Origin: Sphingomonas bacterium
Lineage (GTDB): Bacteria; Pseudomonadota; Alphaproteobacteria; Sphingomonadales; Sphingomonadaceae
Reading direction: 5' to 3'
Length of the DNA stretch: 64,000 nucleotides
Assembly: GCF_028289855.1 (NCBI RefSeq)
Contig: NZ_JAQGKZ010000105.1
Span: 1-64,000, forward strand
Part shown: piece after piece, positions 1 to 7,456 of the stretch
How the letters are laid out: every line of letters starts with the position of its first letter
How positions within the stretch are numbered: the stretch's first letter is position 1
Made by a program: the position numbers and the translations under genes
The notes under the pieces: model-generated
What the model was told of the DNA's origin: nothing
The model's database searches: none
What the model saw: the letters and a program-made list of their open reading frames with translations, nothing else

Positions 1-947
1 TCCAGCAATGCCTGGTGGCTGGTGCGGATCACCACGCTCGGGTCGTCCGCGTCGAGGATCGACCAATAGGTGCTGTAGATCCCGACCACGCCGGATGGCT
101 CGACCCCATGCCACAGCGTCAGCCAGCCATCCTCGGTCAGCACAGGTGGCGATCCGCCACCCATCCGCGCGGTGGACACGGTCGCGGCGTGCGGGCGGAT
201 GCCGGGCTTGTCATACGGCTTCCAGTGCAAGGCATCGGGCGAACTGGCGAGGTTGATCGAGGGCCCGCTGCGCCATTCGCTACCCGGCGGATAGGCGAAG
301 TACAGGTCGCCAAGCGGCCGAGTCTGCGCCCAAAATTTATCGCCGACGAGCCCCTCGAAGATCAGCATGTCCTTGTTCTGGTGGTCGAGCACGATCCCTT
401 CGAGCCGCCAGTCACGCGCATCGTCGGATGTGTAGAGTGCGGTGCATTGCCGCTCGGGACTGACCGAGCAGGTGGTCATCAGCCACCGATCGCCGACCTT
501 GCTGATCCGCGCATCCTCGACGCCATAGCATTGGTACGGGGCGCGCGGCGCGATCACGCGGTCGTAATGGATCGCTTCGACTCGCCGCCCCTCGGCATCG
601 AGTTCGACCGGGAGCAGCCAGGACAGGCTGGTCAGCGCGATCACCTTCCACCCGCCGCTGCGCATGACGAACGTGCGCGGGTCGGCGGTGTCGACCATCT
701 CGATCGGCCAGGCGTCGAGCACGTAGTGGCCATCGTCCCACCGGATCGCGTGGATATGCTGGTCGAAAATCGGCTGGTGCAGCGCTTCGGCGATTCGCAC
801 CATCATCAACAAATTGCCGTTGGGCAGCCGAGTCAGCCCGGGGTTGAACGCCCCCAGCACATAGGTTTCGGTATCGAGATGCCCGGCGAGCGGGCTCCGC
901 GCCAGATCGATGTCGCGCGGGTCGAGAACAAGAGCGTCGAAGGTCAT
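1..947 (-). CDS. GH130-like glycosidase/phosphorylase, partial (3' end outside window)
   Basis: I translated this frame by hand because the ORF track omits it. It is open from an ATG at 947 to the window edge, giving 315 codons without a stop. The protein begins MTFDALVLDPRDIDLARSPL, and at about residue 142 it has GVEDARI, which resembles the GIEDPRI catalytic motif of glycoside hydrolase family 130 (beta-mannoside phosphorylases and hydrolases). AFNPGLTRLPNGNLLMM near residue 33 fits the first blade of the five-bladed propeller. No signal peptide is seen, so it is probably cytoplasmic. The substrate cannot be named. The C-terminus lies outside the window. Confidence 0.65.
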   Translation of the reverse strand, partial: MTFDALVLDPRDIDLARSPLAGHLDTETYVLGAFNPGLTRLPNGNLLMMVRIAEALHQPIFDQHIHAIRWDDGHYVLDAWPIEMVDTADPRTFVMRSGGWKVIALTSLSWLLPVELDAEGRRVEAIHYDRVIAPRAPYQCYGVEDARISKVGDRWLMTTCSVSPERQCTALYTSDDARDWRLEGIVLDHQNKDMLIFEGLVGDKFWAQTRPLGDLYFAYPPGSEWRSGPSINLASSPDALHWKPYDKPGIRPHAATVSTARMGGGSPPVLTEDGWLTLWHGVEPSGVVGIYSTYWSILDADDPSVVIRTSHQALL

Positions 948-961
948 GGTCACGCGACGCC

Positions 962-1837
962 TCAGGCCCGCACCGGTTCCCTCGCCACCCGTTCGAGCAA
1001 CCGATCGATCGCCGCCGCGGCCTCGCGCTCGGTCAGCAATGGGGTGTGGCCGACGTCGGGCACCGTCACCAGCTCGGCATGGTCGAGCCGCGCGACCATT
1101 TTCTTCGCGGTCTCCTCGCCCAGCACATCCGATCGGCCGCCGCGTACAAGCAGCGTCGGGACATGCTTTAGCGCGTCGAACATCGACCACATGTCCGGCG
1201 CCGCCTCATTGCCGGGCACGCGGAACGGTTCGGCGATCTTCATGTCGTAATCGAGCACGATGCGGCCCGAACTGTTGAGCCGATACAGCCGCTTGGCCAT
1301 CGCCAGCCAATCCTCGATCGAATGGTGCGGATAGACGTCGGCATTGCCCTCCTGCACCGCGCGCGCCGCGTGCATCCAGGTTGGCCAGGTGTTCGACTTG
1401 CCGACATAGGAACGGATCCGCCCCAGCCCCGCCGCCTCGATCTCCGGCCCGACGTCGTTGAGCAGCACGCCCACGACCTTTTCGGGCGCCGCGGCTGCGA
1501 GCAGCATCGTCACGATCCCGCCGAGCGAGGTGCCGAACGCGACGTAGCGGTCGCAGCCGAGTTCGCCGAGCAATCCCTCGACGTCCTTCGCGTAGGTCGT
1601 CGGCAAATAGGTCATCGGGTCCTTGGCGTACCCGCTCCCCCCGCGCCCGCGGAAATTGACCGCGATGACGCGCCACTCGCCCGCCAGCCGTTCGGCGACC
1701 TCCTCGAAATCGCGCGCGTTGCGGGTCAGCCCAGCCAGGCACAGGATCGGCGGGCGGTCGTCGCGGCCGGGATAGTCGCGATAGTGCAGCCGCACCTCGT
1801 CGTCGGACTCCCAGTAACGATTTTCATAAGCCGGCAT
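962..1837 (-). CDS. alpha/beta-fold hydrolase
   Basis: This is a 291-residue single-domain alpha/beta hydrolase. It shows the oxyanion-side NFRGRGGSG motif near residue 61, the nucleophile elbow GTSLGG (Ser about 104), a likely acid in RGGRSDVLG and the catalytic His in VGHTPLL. I prefer the start MPAYENRYW at 1837 over the track start at 1876, because the upstream 13 codons overlap the divergent SelO start and add no domain. The stop lies 14 bases from the start of the GH130-like gene, so the two may be co-transcribed. The substrate is unknown; esterase, haloalkane-dehalogenase-like and lactonase activities all occur in this fold. Confidence 0.85.
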   Translation of the reverse strand: MPAYENRYWESDDEVRLHYRDYPGRDDRPPILCLAGLTRNARDFEEVAERLAGEWRVIAVNFRGRGGSGYAKDPMTYLPTTYAKDVEGLLGELGCDRYVAFGTSLGGIVTMLLAAAAPEKVVGVLLNDVGPEIEAAGLGRIRSYVGKSNTWPTWMHAARAVQEGNADVYPHHSIEDWLAMAKRLYRLNSSGRIVLDYDMKIAEPFRVPGNEAAPDMWSMFDALKHVPTLLVRGGRSDVLGEETAKKMVARLDHAELVTVPDVGHTPLLTEREAAAAIDRLLERVAREPVRA

Positions 1838-1874
1838 GGTTGCGTCCTTTGGGGCGACACCGCCATATTGCCGC

Positions 1875-3311
1875 ATGCCCGCCCGCCCGCAAGCTTATCG
1901 CCCCGAAACCGCCATTCTGGAACTGGGCGACGCGTTCTACGACCCGGTCGCCGCGGCCGATTTCCCGCAAGCGCTCCTGCGCTTCCGCAACGACCGCGCG
2001 GCGGCCGAGGTCGGGCTGGATTCGCTGAGCGACGACGAATGGCTAGCGCATTTCGGACGGTTCACTCCGTTGTCCGGTTCGCTGCAGCGACCACTCGCGC
2101 TGCGCTATCACGGGCATCAGTTCCGCGTGTACAACCCGGAGATCGGCGACGGGCGCGGGTTCCTGTTCGCGCAGATGCGCGACGCATCGAATCGATTGAT
2201 GGACCTCGGCACCAAAGGGTCGGGACAGACACCCTACAGCCGGTTCGGCGACGGGCGGCTGACGCTCAAGGGCGGCGTGCGTGAGGTGCTGGCGACCGAA
2301 ATGCTCGAGGCGCTTGGCGTGCAAACCTCACGCAGCTTCTCGCTGATCGAAACCGGCGAGGAACTGGAACGCAACGACGAGCCCTCCCCGACGCGCGGCG
2401 CGGTGCTGGTACGGCTGAGCCATAGCCATATCCGCATAGGCATGTTCCAGCGGCTCGCTTATTTCCGCGAGGAGGAGAACCTCAGGGCTTTGACCGCCTA
2501 CGTCCTGCGGCACCTTAATGATGAGGAGCCGGGCGATGACGCGGCCGTTCGCTTGCTCGACCTCGTCGTGCAGCGCACCGCCCGCCTCGCCGCCAGCTAC
2601 ATGGCCGCCGGCTTCGTCCACGGCGTGCTCAACTCGGACAATATCAACGTCACCGGCGAAAGCTTCGATTACGGGCCGTGGCGGTTCAACCCGACCTGGG
2701 ACCCGGCGTTCACCGCCGCCTATTTCGACCATGCGGGGCTCTACGCGTTCGGCCGCCAGCCTGAGGCGATCCACTGGGACGCGATGCAGCTCGCGGTATC
2801 GCTACGCCCGATCAGCGAGGCGGAGCCGCTGATCGAAGTGCTCGATACGTTCGGCGAGCATTACCAGCGCGCGGTCAGCGACGCGATCCTGTGGCGACTC
2901 GGCCTGACCCCGCGCGATCCCCACAGCGACCGCCAAGTCGTGCAGACAATCGAGCCGGTATTGCGCGGTACCGAAACGTCGATCGACCAATTCTTCTTCG
3001 ATGCGTTCGGCGGCACGCTCCCCGATAGCTATGGCGAGCCTTGGGCCGAGGCTCGCGCCGCACTCGTGGCCTACGCGCCCCGCGCCGACCGGTCGCACCC
3101 CTATTGGTCTGGCGAGCCCTGCTCGATGCTGATCGACGAGGTCGAAAGCATCTGGTCTGCCATCGACGAGCGCGACGATTGGGCGCCGTTCCATGCCAAG
3201 ATCGCCGCGATCCGCGCGATGGGCGGAGCCATCCAAGGTTCCGGCGACGCGCAGCGTCGTGGGAAAGATGGCGGAGGGGAGGCGCTGGCGAACGCCGCGC
3301 CGACCGGCTAG
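1875..3311 (+). CDS. selO: protein adenylyltransferase SelO (YdiU/UPF0061 family)
   Basis: SelO proteins are pseudokinase-fold enzymes that transfer AMP from ATP to Ser, Thr or Tyr of target proteins. The 478 residues equal the E. coli YdiU length. Family motifs are clear: YHGHQFRVYNPEIGDGRG, KGSGQTPYSRFGDGRLTLKGG with the nucleotide-binding Lys, HSHIRIGMFQ, and the metal-binding stretch AGFVHGVLNSDNINVTG followed by SFDYGPWRF. The start MPARPQAYRPE at 1875 fits the family N-terminus better than 1836. The gene is divergent from the hydrolase with only 37 bases between starts, so the promoters must overlap. It is followed 11 bases later by astD on the same strand. Confidence 0.93.
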   Translation: MPARPQAYRPETAILELGDAFYDPVAAADFPQALLRFRNDRAAAEVGLDSLSDDEWLAHFGRFTPLSGSLQRPLALRYHGHQFRVYNPEIGDGRGFLFAQMRDASNRLMDLGTKGSGQTPYSRFGDGRLTLKGGVREVLATEMLEALGVQTSRSFSLIETGEELERNDEPSPTRGAVLVRLSHSHIRIGMFQRLAYFREEENLRALTAYVLRHLNDEEPGDDAAVRLLDLVVQRTARLAASYMAAGFVHGVLNSDNINVTGESFDYGPWRFNPTWDPAFTAAYFDHAGLYAFGRQPEAIHWDAMQLAVSLRPISEAEPLIEVLDTFGEHYQRAVSDAILWRLGLTPRDPHSDRQVVQTIEPVLRGTETSIDQFFFDAFGGTLPDSYGEPWAEARAALVAYAPRADRSHPYWSGEPCSMLIDEVESIWSAIDERDDWAPFHAKIAAIRAMGGAIQGSGDAQRRGKDGGGEALANAAPTG

Positions 3312-3322
3312 GACATCGGCGA

Positions 3323-4744
3323 ATGCCCGGCGACCTGATCTCCCACGAACCCGCGACCGGCGCCGAATTATGGCGCGGCAGCATCGGCGACGTCGATGCC
3401 GAAGTCGCGGCCGCGCGCGCGAGTTGGGCCGAATGGGCGGCCAAACCGGTTACTTTCCGCATCGAAACGCTGCGCCGCTACGCCAACGTCGTCCGCAAGC
3501 ACGCCGACGCCTTCGCCGACCTGATCGCGCGCGAAACCGGCAAGCCGTTATGGGAAGCCAAGACTGAAGTCGCGTCGGTCATCGCCAAGGTCGACATTTC
3601 TGTCGCTGCCTATTCGGAGCGCACCGGCCAGCGCCGGATGGAAGGCGACGCGGGCAGCCGCATGGCGCTGCGGCATAAGCCGCACGGCGTGCTCGCGGTG
3701 CTTGGACCGTATAATTTCCCGGCGCACTTACCCAACGGCCACATCATCCCGGCTTTGCTCGCGGGCAACGCCGTGGTGTTCAAACCGTCCGAAAAGACTC
3801 CCGCGTCGGGCGCGTTCCTGATCCAGTGCCTGCGCGAGGCTGGCGTGCCGGAGGGCTGCGCGCGCGTGCTGATCGGCGGGCCGGCGGAGGGCAAGGCACT
3901 TGCCGCGCATGACGATATCGACGGGCTGCTGTTCACCGGGTCGGCGCACACGGGCCTCGCGCTCAACCGCCAATTCGCGAGCCGCCCGGAAAAAATCCTC
4001 GCGCTAGAGATGGGCGGCAACAACCCGATCATCGTGTGGGACACGCCCGACCTCTACGCCGCCGCGGTGCTGGTGGTTCAATCCGCGTTCACCAGTGCGG
4101 GGCAGCGCTGCACGGCAGCGCGGCGGCTGATCGTCGACGAGGCGCTGTACGAGCCGCTGATGACCGAAATCGGCAAGATCGTCGACCGGCTGATTGTGGG
4201 GGGGCCGCACGACAATCCGGCGCCGTTCATGGGCCCGGTGATCGACAACCAGACTGCCGATCTACTGACCGAAAGCTTCCTCGAACTGATGATGCGTGGT
4301 GGCAAGCCGATCCGCCACCTCGAGCGGACCAACGACAATCTCCCCTTCCTGCTGCCCGGCATTCTCGACGTGACCGGTTTGAACGACCGGCCCGACATCG
4401 AATTGTTCGGCCCGATCCTGCAAGTCGTCCGCGCGCTCGATTTCGACGAGGCGATCGCCGAGGCGAACAACACCCGCTACGGCCTGTCGGCGAGCCTGAT
4501 CAGCCAGACGCCCGACCTCTACAACCGCTTCTGGGCCAACGCCCGCGCCGGGATCGTCAACTGGAACAAGCCGACCAACGGCGCCAGTTCGGGCGCGCCG
4601 TTCGGCGGCATCGGCTGGTCGGGTAACCATCGGCCCAGCGCCTATTACGCCGCCGATTATTGCGCCTATCCAGTCGTGTCGAACGAGGCCGACTCCGCGC
4701 GGGCGAGCATCGGCGTCGGGTTGCGCGAGTACGAGCCGGAATAG
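3323..4744 (+). CDS. astD: succinylglutamate-semialdehyde dehydrogenase
   Basis: AstD oxidises N-succinylglutamate 5-semialdehyde with NAD in the arginine succinyltransferase pathway. The 473 residues carry the aldehyde dehydrogenase core: GPYNFPAHLPNGHIIPALLAGN, LALEMGGNNP with the general-base Glu (about 228) and GQRCTAARR with the catalytic Cys (about 263). The C-terminus (NGASSGAPFGGIGWSGNHRPSAYYAADYCAYP) is the part that separates AstD from other aldehyde dehydrogenases. The start MPGDLISHEP at 3323 lies 11 bases after selO, suggesting co-transcription. The other ast genes (astA, astB, astE) are not in the window, so the pathway must be encoded elsewhere or the enzyme acts alone on a related semialdehyde. 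Confidence 0.92.
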   Translation: MPGDLISHEPATGAELWRGSIGDVDAEVAAARASWAEWAAKPVTFRIETLRRYANVVRKHADAFADLIARETGKPLWEAKTEVASVIAKVDISVAAYSERTGQRRMEGDAGSRMALRHKPHGVLAVLGPYNFPAHLPNGHIIPALLAGNAVVFKPSEKTPASGAFLIQCLREAGVPEGCARVLIGGPAEGKALAAHDDIDGLLFTGSAHTGLALNRQFASRPEKILALEMGGNNPIIVWDTPDLYAAAVLVVQSAFTSAGQRCTAARRLIVDEALYEPLMTEIGKIVDRLIVGGPHDNPAPFMGPVIDNQTADLLTESFLELMMRGGKPIRHLERTNDNLPFLLPGILDVTGLNDRPDIELFGPILQVVRALDFDEAIAEANNTRYGLSASLISQTPDLYNRFWANARAGIVNWNKPTNGASSGAPFGGIGWSGNHRPSAYYAADYCAYPVVSNEADSARASIGVGLREYEPE

Positions 4745-4794
4745 GCGCGCGCCGCCCACCCCTTGCAACTTTCCGCGATTTCCCTAGTTTATAG

Positions 4795-4925
4795 CGTGCG
4801 GGACCGGGCCCCTCTGGCGACGGCTGAAAAGCCTTCGTGATGTCGGACCGCATCGAGGTAAACTCGGTGCAGGTTCGGTTGCCCTTTATCCGGCGCCCCA
4901 ACTCTCAACCGAGCGGACTTCGATC
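4795..4925 (+). promoter_or_regulatory. structured 5' leader of the DUF465-YbhL operon (candidate ybhL-type RNA motif)
   Basis: The 207-base gap between astD and the DUF465 gene contains no ORF of note but has several hairpin-forming segments. GGCT-GAAA-AGCC is closed by a GNRA tetraloop and flanked by CGAC and GTCG; a second hairpin is CGAG-GTAAA-CTCG. An RNA motif named ybhL is known upstream of ybhL genes in alphaproteobacteria, and the second gene of this operon is a YbhL/Bax-inhibitor-1 protein. I cannot confirm a match to that family by eye; position and structure are the only support. Confidence 0.3.
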
Positions 4926-4951
4926 GATTCAATATCGATGGAGTGGCTTGT

Positions 4952-5173
4952 ATGACCAATTTGATCGAGCGGCTGATTGCCGCTCACCAGCTTATCAACC
5001 GGGAGATTCGCCGCGAACTGGCGCGCATGGCGCCCGATGCGTTGCGCATCCGCGACCTCAAGAAGCGCCGCTTGGCGATCAAGGATCGCTTGTTCCGGCA
5101 TGTCCCCGACGCCGCCGAGATGCGGCGCGTCGCGCGGATTGCGCTGCGCCGCCGCGCGGTAGCGGCAATCTGA
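4952..5173 (+). CDS. YdcH/DUF465 family small protein
   Basis: A 73-residue basic, alpha-helical protein of the DUF465 (YdcH) family: MTNLIERLIAAHQLINREIRRE followed by RIRDLKKRRLAIKDRL. The DxxK-K-R-LxxKDRL pattern is typical. The ATG at 4952 is chosen over 4943 because GGAG lies at a suitable distance upstream and family members begin with such a short N-terminus. The next gene starts 15 bases after its stop, so it forms an operon with the Bax-inhibitor-1 protein. Its function is unknown; the protein is probably cytoplasmic and may form a short coiled-coil dimer. Confidence 0.85.
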   Translation: MTNLIERLIAAHQLINREIRRELARMAPDALRIRDLKKRRLAIKDRLFRHVPDAAEMRRVARIALRRRAVAAI

Positions 5174-5188
5174 CCAGGAGCCAGAGAC

Positions 5189-5899
5189 ATGGACACATAC
5201 ACCCCCTTCTCGCGCTTGGCGCAGTCGAGCGCGGCGTTCGACACAGATCTGCGCGGCTATATGCTGGGCATCTATCGCAACATGGGTCTCGGCCTCGCGC
5301 TGACCGGGCTGGTTGCCCTGGCGGTGGCAGCAACGCCGCCGCTCAGCGCGTTGATCTTCGGCACCCCGCTCAAATGGGTGGCGATCTTTGCGCCGCTCGC
5401 CTTCGTAATGTTCTTCAGTTTCCGGATCGACCGGATGACCACCGCCGGAGCGCGCGCCGCCTTTTTTGCGTTCGCCGCGGTGATGGGCGTATCGATGGCG
5501 AGCATCTTCCTCGTCTTCACCGGCACCAGCATCGCCAGCGCCTTCTTCACCGCCGCCGCGATGTTCGCCGGCCTCAGCTTGTGGGGCTACACCACCGAGC
5601 GTGACCTGACGGGCCTCGGATCGTTCCTGATGGTCGGGCTGATCGCGGTGGTCGGGGTCAGCTTGGTCAATCTGTTCATCGGATCGTCGATGCTTCAGAT
5701 GCTCGTCTCGATCGTCGGCGTCGTGGTGTTCGCGGGCCTGACCGCGTGGGACACGCAGCGGTTGAAGAGCGAGTTCGTTCAGTATCGCGGACATCAGGCG
5801 CTCGACAAGATGGCGATCATGGGCGCGCTGTCGCTCTATCTGAACCTGATCAACATGTTCCAGTTGCTGCTCGGCCTGATGGGCCAGCGGGAGGAATGA
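5189..5899 (+). CDS. Bax inhibitor-1/YccA-YbhL family membrane protein
   Basis: A 236-residue integral membrane protein with about seven hydrophobic segments (for example GLALTGLVALAVAATPPLSALIF, WVAIFAPLAFVMFFSF and LYLNLINMFQLLLGLMG). The central signature is TAWDTQRLKSEF, the conserved aspartate-containing segment of BI-1 proteins before the last helix. Bacterial members are pH-sensitive calcium leak channels or modulators of membrane proteolysis. AGGAG precedes the ATG. The following zinc-ribbon gene starts at the stop, so the three genes DUF465, BI-1 and zinc ribbon look like one transcript. Confidence 0.93.
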   Translation: MDTYTPFSRLAQSSAAFDTDLRGYMLGIYRNMGLGLALTGLVALAVAATPPLSALIFGTPLKWVAIFAPLAFVMFFSFRIDRMTTAGARAAFFAFAAVMGVSMASIFLVFTGTSIASAFFTAAAMFAGLSLWGYTTERDLTGLGSFLMVGLIAVVGVSLVNLFIGSSMLQMLVSIVGVVVFAGLTAWDTQRLKSEFVQYRGHQALDKMAIMGALSLYLNLINMFQLLLGLMGQREE

Positions 5900-5901
5900 C
5901 G

Positions 5902-6171
5902 ATGAGCAATTTCACCTGTCCGGTCGACGGCGCGACCCTGGTGCCGATGGAGCGCCAAGGGATCGAGATCGATCATTGCCCCACGTGCCGCGGCATATGG
6001 CTCGATCGCGGCGAGCTCGACAAGATCATCGAGCGCAGCGCGGCGCCCGCGCCACCATCGCGTGAGATGGCGTATGAGGAACGGCGCCCATCCTACGGCG
6101 ACCGGCCCAGCCTTGACGATCGCCACCGGCCCAAGCGCAAGCGGTCGTTCCTGGAGGATTTGTTCGACTGA
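5902..6171 (+). CDS. zinc-ribbon protein (zf-TFIIB domain)
   Basis: An 89-residue protein with one N-terminal zf-TFIIB zinc ribbon: CPVDGATLVPMERQGIEIDHCPTCRGIWLDRGELDKI, with four metal-binding positions supplied by C-x2-D/C and CPTC. The rest is a charged, disordered tail rich in Arg and Pro. Two starts are possible: ATG 5896, overlapping the previous stop as ATGA, and ATG 5902, which has GGGAGGA at ideal spacing. I chose 5902. Function is unknown; the family is often near membrane or stress proteins, as here. Confidence 0.85.
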   Translation: MSNFTCPVDGATLVPMERQGIEIDHCPTCRGIWLDRGELDKIIERSAAPAPPSREMAYEERRPSYGDRPSLDDRHRPKRKRSFLEDLFD

Positions 6172-6179
6172 TCCTCCTT

Positions 6180-6216
6180 GGGGCGGGCGTGGCAAAAGCT
6201 CCGCTACGCCCGCCCC
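6180..6216. terminator. strong hairpin, probable terminator after the zinc-ribbon gene
   Basis: GGGGCGGGCGT (6180-6190) pairs perfectly with ACGCCCGCCCC (6206-6216), an 11-bp GC-rich stem with a 15-base loop. It begins nine bases after the stop of the zinc-ribbon gene and ends 52 bases before cobA. No T-run follows, so termination could be weak or Rho-assisted. Confidence 0.55.
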
Positions 6217-6268
6217 AACCATCCATGCGTTGCCCGACCGGCCCGTCGCGACCATTTCGCGTCGCATC

Positions 6269-7060
6269 ATGGCAACGCTTCTCGACCCCCAGGCGCGCGG
6301 GCGCGTCATCCTGGTCGGCGCCGGTCCCGGCGACCCCGGCCTGCTCACAGTTCGCGCGGTGGATGCGCTGAAATGCGCCGACGTCGTCGTCCATGACGGG
6401 CTGATCGATCCGCGTGTGCTCGACATCGCGCCGCCCGACGCTCACCGCATCTCGGTCGCCAAGCAGCGCGCCAAGCACACGCTGCCACAGGAGGCGATCA
6501 ACGCCCTGATCGTCGCGCACGTTCGCGCCGGATCGATTGTCGTTCGGCTGAAGGGCGGCGATCCGTTCATCTTCGGGCGCGGCGGTGAAGAGGTCGAGGC
6601 GGTGCGTTCGGCGGGATTGCCGGTCGAAGTTATCCCCGGCGTGTCGGCTGCGCTCGGCTGTGCGGCGGAGGCAATGCTACCGCTGACGCATCGCGACCAC
6701 TCGTCGGCGGTCAGCTTCGTCGCGGGCCAGTGCAAAGGGCTGGCCGATCAGGATTGGTCGGGGCTCGCCGGCAAGGGCCGCACGCTCGTCATCTATATGG
6801 GCGTCGCGACGTGCCCTGACATTGCCGACAAATTGATGGCGGATGGCGTCGCGCCCGACATGCCCGTCGCCGTGCTCGAGCGCGGCACGCTCGAAGGGCA
6901 TCGCGCGATCAAGACGTTGCTCGCCGATCTCGGCCCGATGGTCGAGCGCGAGAAGGTGCAGAGCCCGGCGATCATCGTCGTCGGCGAAGTGGTCGATCTG
7001 TCCGACGCCGAGGACAAGCTCGCGCGCTGGGCGCGGGTTGCCGAAAGTGCTGCAGCGTGA
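6269..7060 (+). CDS. cobA: uroporphyrinogen-III C-methyltransferase (SUMT)
   Basis: SUMT adds two methyl groups from S-adenosylmethionine to uroporphyrinogen III to make precorrin-2, the precursor of siroheme. The 263 residues contain the SAM-binding GAGPGDPGLLTVRA near the N-terminus, VVVHDGLI, RLKGGDPFIFGRGGEE and the typical VIPGVSAALGCAAEAMLPLTHRD. Length fits a stand-alone CobA rather than the CysG fusion. The start at 6269 (MATLLDPQ) was chosen because the upstream 69 codons have no family similarity and read through a terminator-like hairpin. It overlaps the next gene by ATGA and heads the sulfite reductase operon, which needs siroheme. Confidence 0.95.
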   Translation: MATLLDPQARGRVILVGAGPGDPGLLTVRAVDALKCADVVVHDGLIDPRVLDIAPPDAHRISVAKQRAKHTLPQEAINALIVAHVRAGSIVVRLKGGDPFIFGRGGEEVEAVRSAGLPVEVIPGVSAALGCAAEAMLPLTHRDHSSAVSFVAGQCKGLADQDWSGLAGKGRTLVIYMGVATCPDIADKLMADGVAPDMPVAVLERGTLEGHRAIKTLLADLGPMVEREKVQSPAIIVVGEVVDLSDAEDKLARWARVAESAAA

Positions 7061-7353
7061 AGCTCGCGACCGGCAACGACTTGGCCACCGGCGACGTCAT
7101 CTGGTGGACCGGCCAGGGCTGGTCGCGCCATGTCCAGGATGCGGTCGATGTCGGCGATGGCGGCGATGCGATCCTCCAGGCCGAGGAAGGCGCGCGCCGG
7201 GTCAACGGATCGTATATCATCGACGCGACCGAAACGCCCGACGGCCCGCGCCCCGCGCACATCAAGGACCGCGTCCGCGCGCTAGGCCCGACGGTGCGGC
7301 CCGACCTGACGCTCAAGCCGAGCGATCCGGCGGCGGGGAGCTGGGTAATATGA
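7057..7353 (+). CDS. DUF2849 domain protein
   Basis: A 98-residue protein of the DUF2849 family, which in alphaproteobacteria is regularly found between the siroheme methyltransferase and sulfite reductase genes. It begins MKLATGNDLATGDVIWWTGQGWSRHV and overlaps cobA by four bases. It has no signal peptide or membrane segment. The constant neighbourhood suggests an accessory role in sulfite reduction or its regulation, but the activity is not known. No motif suggesting catalysis is visible. Confidence 0.85.
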   Translation: MKLATGNDLATGDVIWWTGQGWSRHVQDAVDVGDGGDAILQAEEGARRVNGSYIIDATETPDGPRPAHIKDRVRALGPTVRPDLTLKPSDPAAGSWVI

Positions 7354-7420
7354 GCGCGTTTTCTTCCCCGTTCATCCCCGGACTGGATCCGGGGCTGTCG
7401 AAGCACATGCCCGGTACACG

Positions 7421-7446
7421 CCCTTCGACAAGCTCAGGGCGAACGG
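7421..7446. repeat. dispersed CCCTTCGACAAGCTCAGGGCGAACGG repeat inside the cys operon
   Basis: The 103-base gap between DUF2849 and cysI contains this 26-mer, which I recognise as a short palindromic sequence scattered through sphingomonad genomes (CCCTTCGACAAGCTCAGGG has arms CCCT and AGGG around CGACAAGCTC). Just upstream, ATCCCCGGACTGGATCCGGGG is a second half-palindrome of the related GTCATGCCGGACTTGATCCGG type. Both are non-coding insert-like elements in an otherwise tightly packed operon. Confidence 0.6.
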
Positions 7447-7456
7447 AGTCCATTTG

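Noticed and set aside
15-1250. 411-residue plus-strand ORF
   Set aside because: It is antisense to the GH130-like and alpha/beta hydrolase genes, has low-complexity Arg/His-rich composition and shows no domain.
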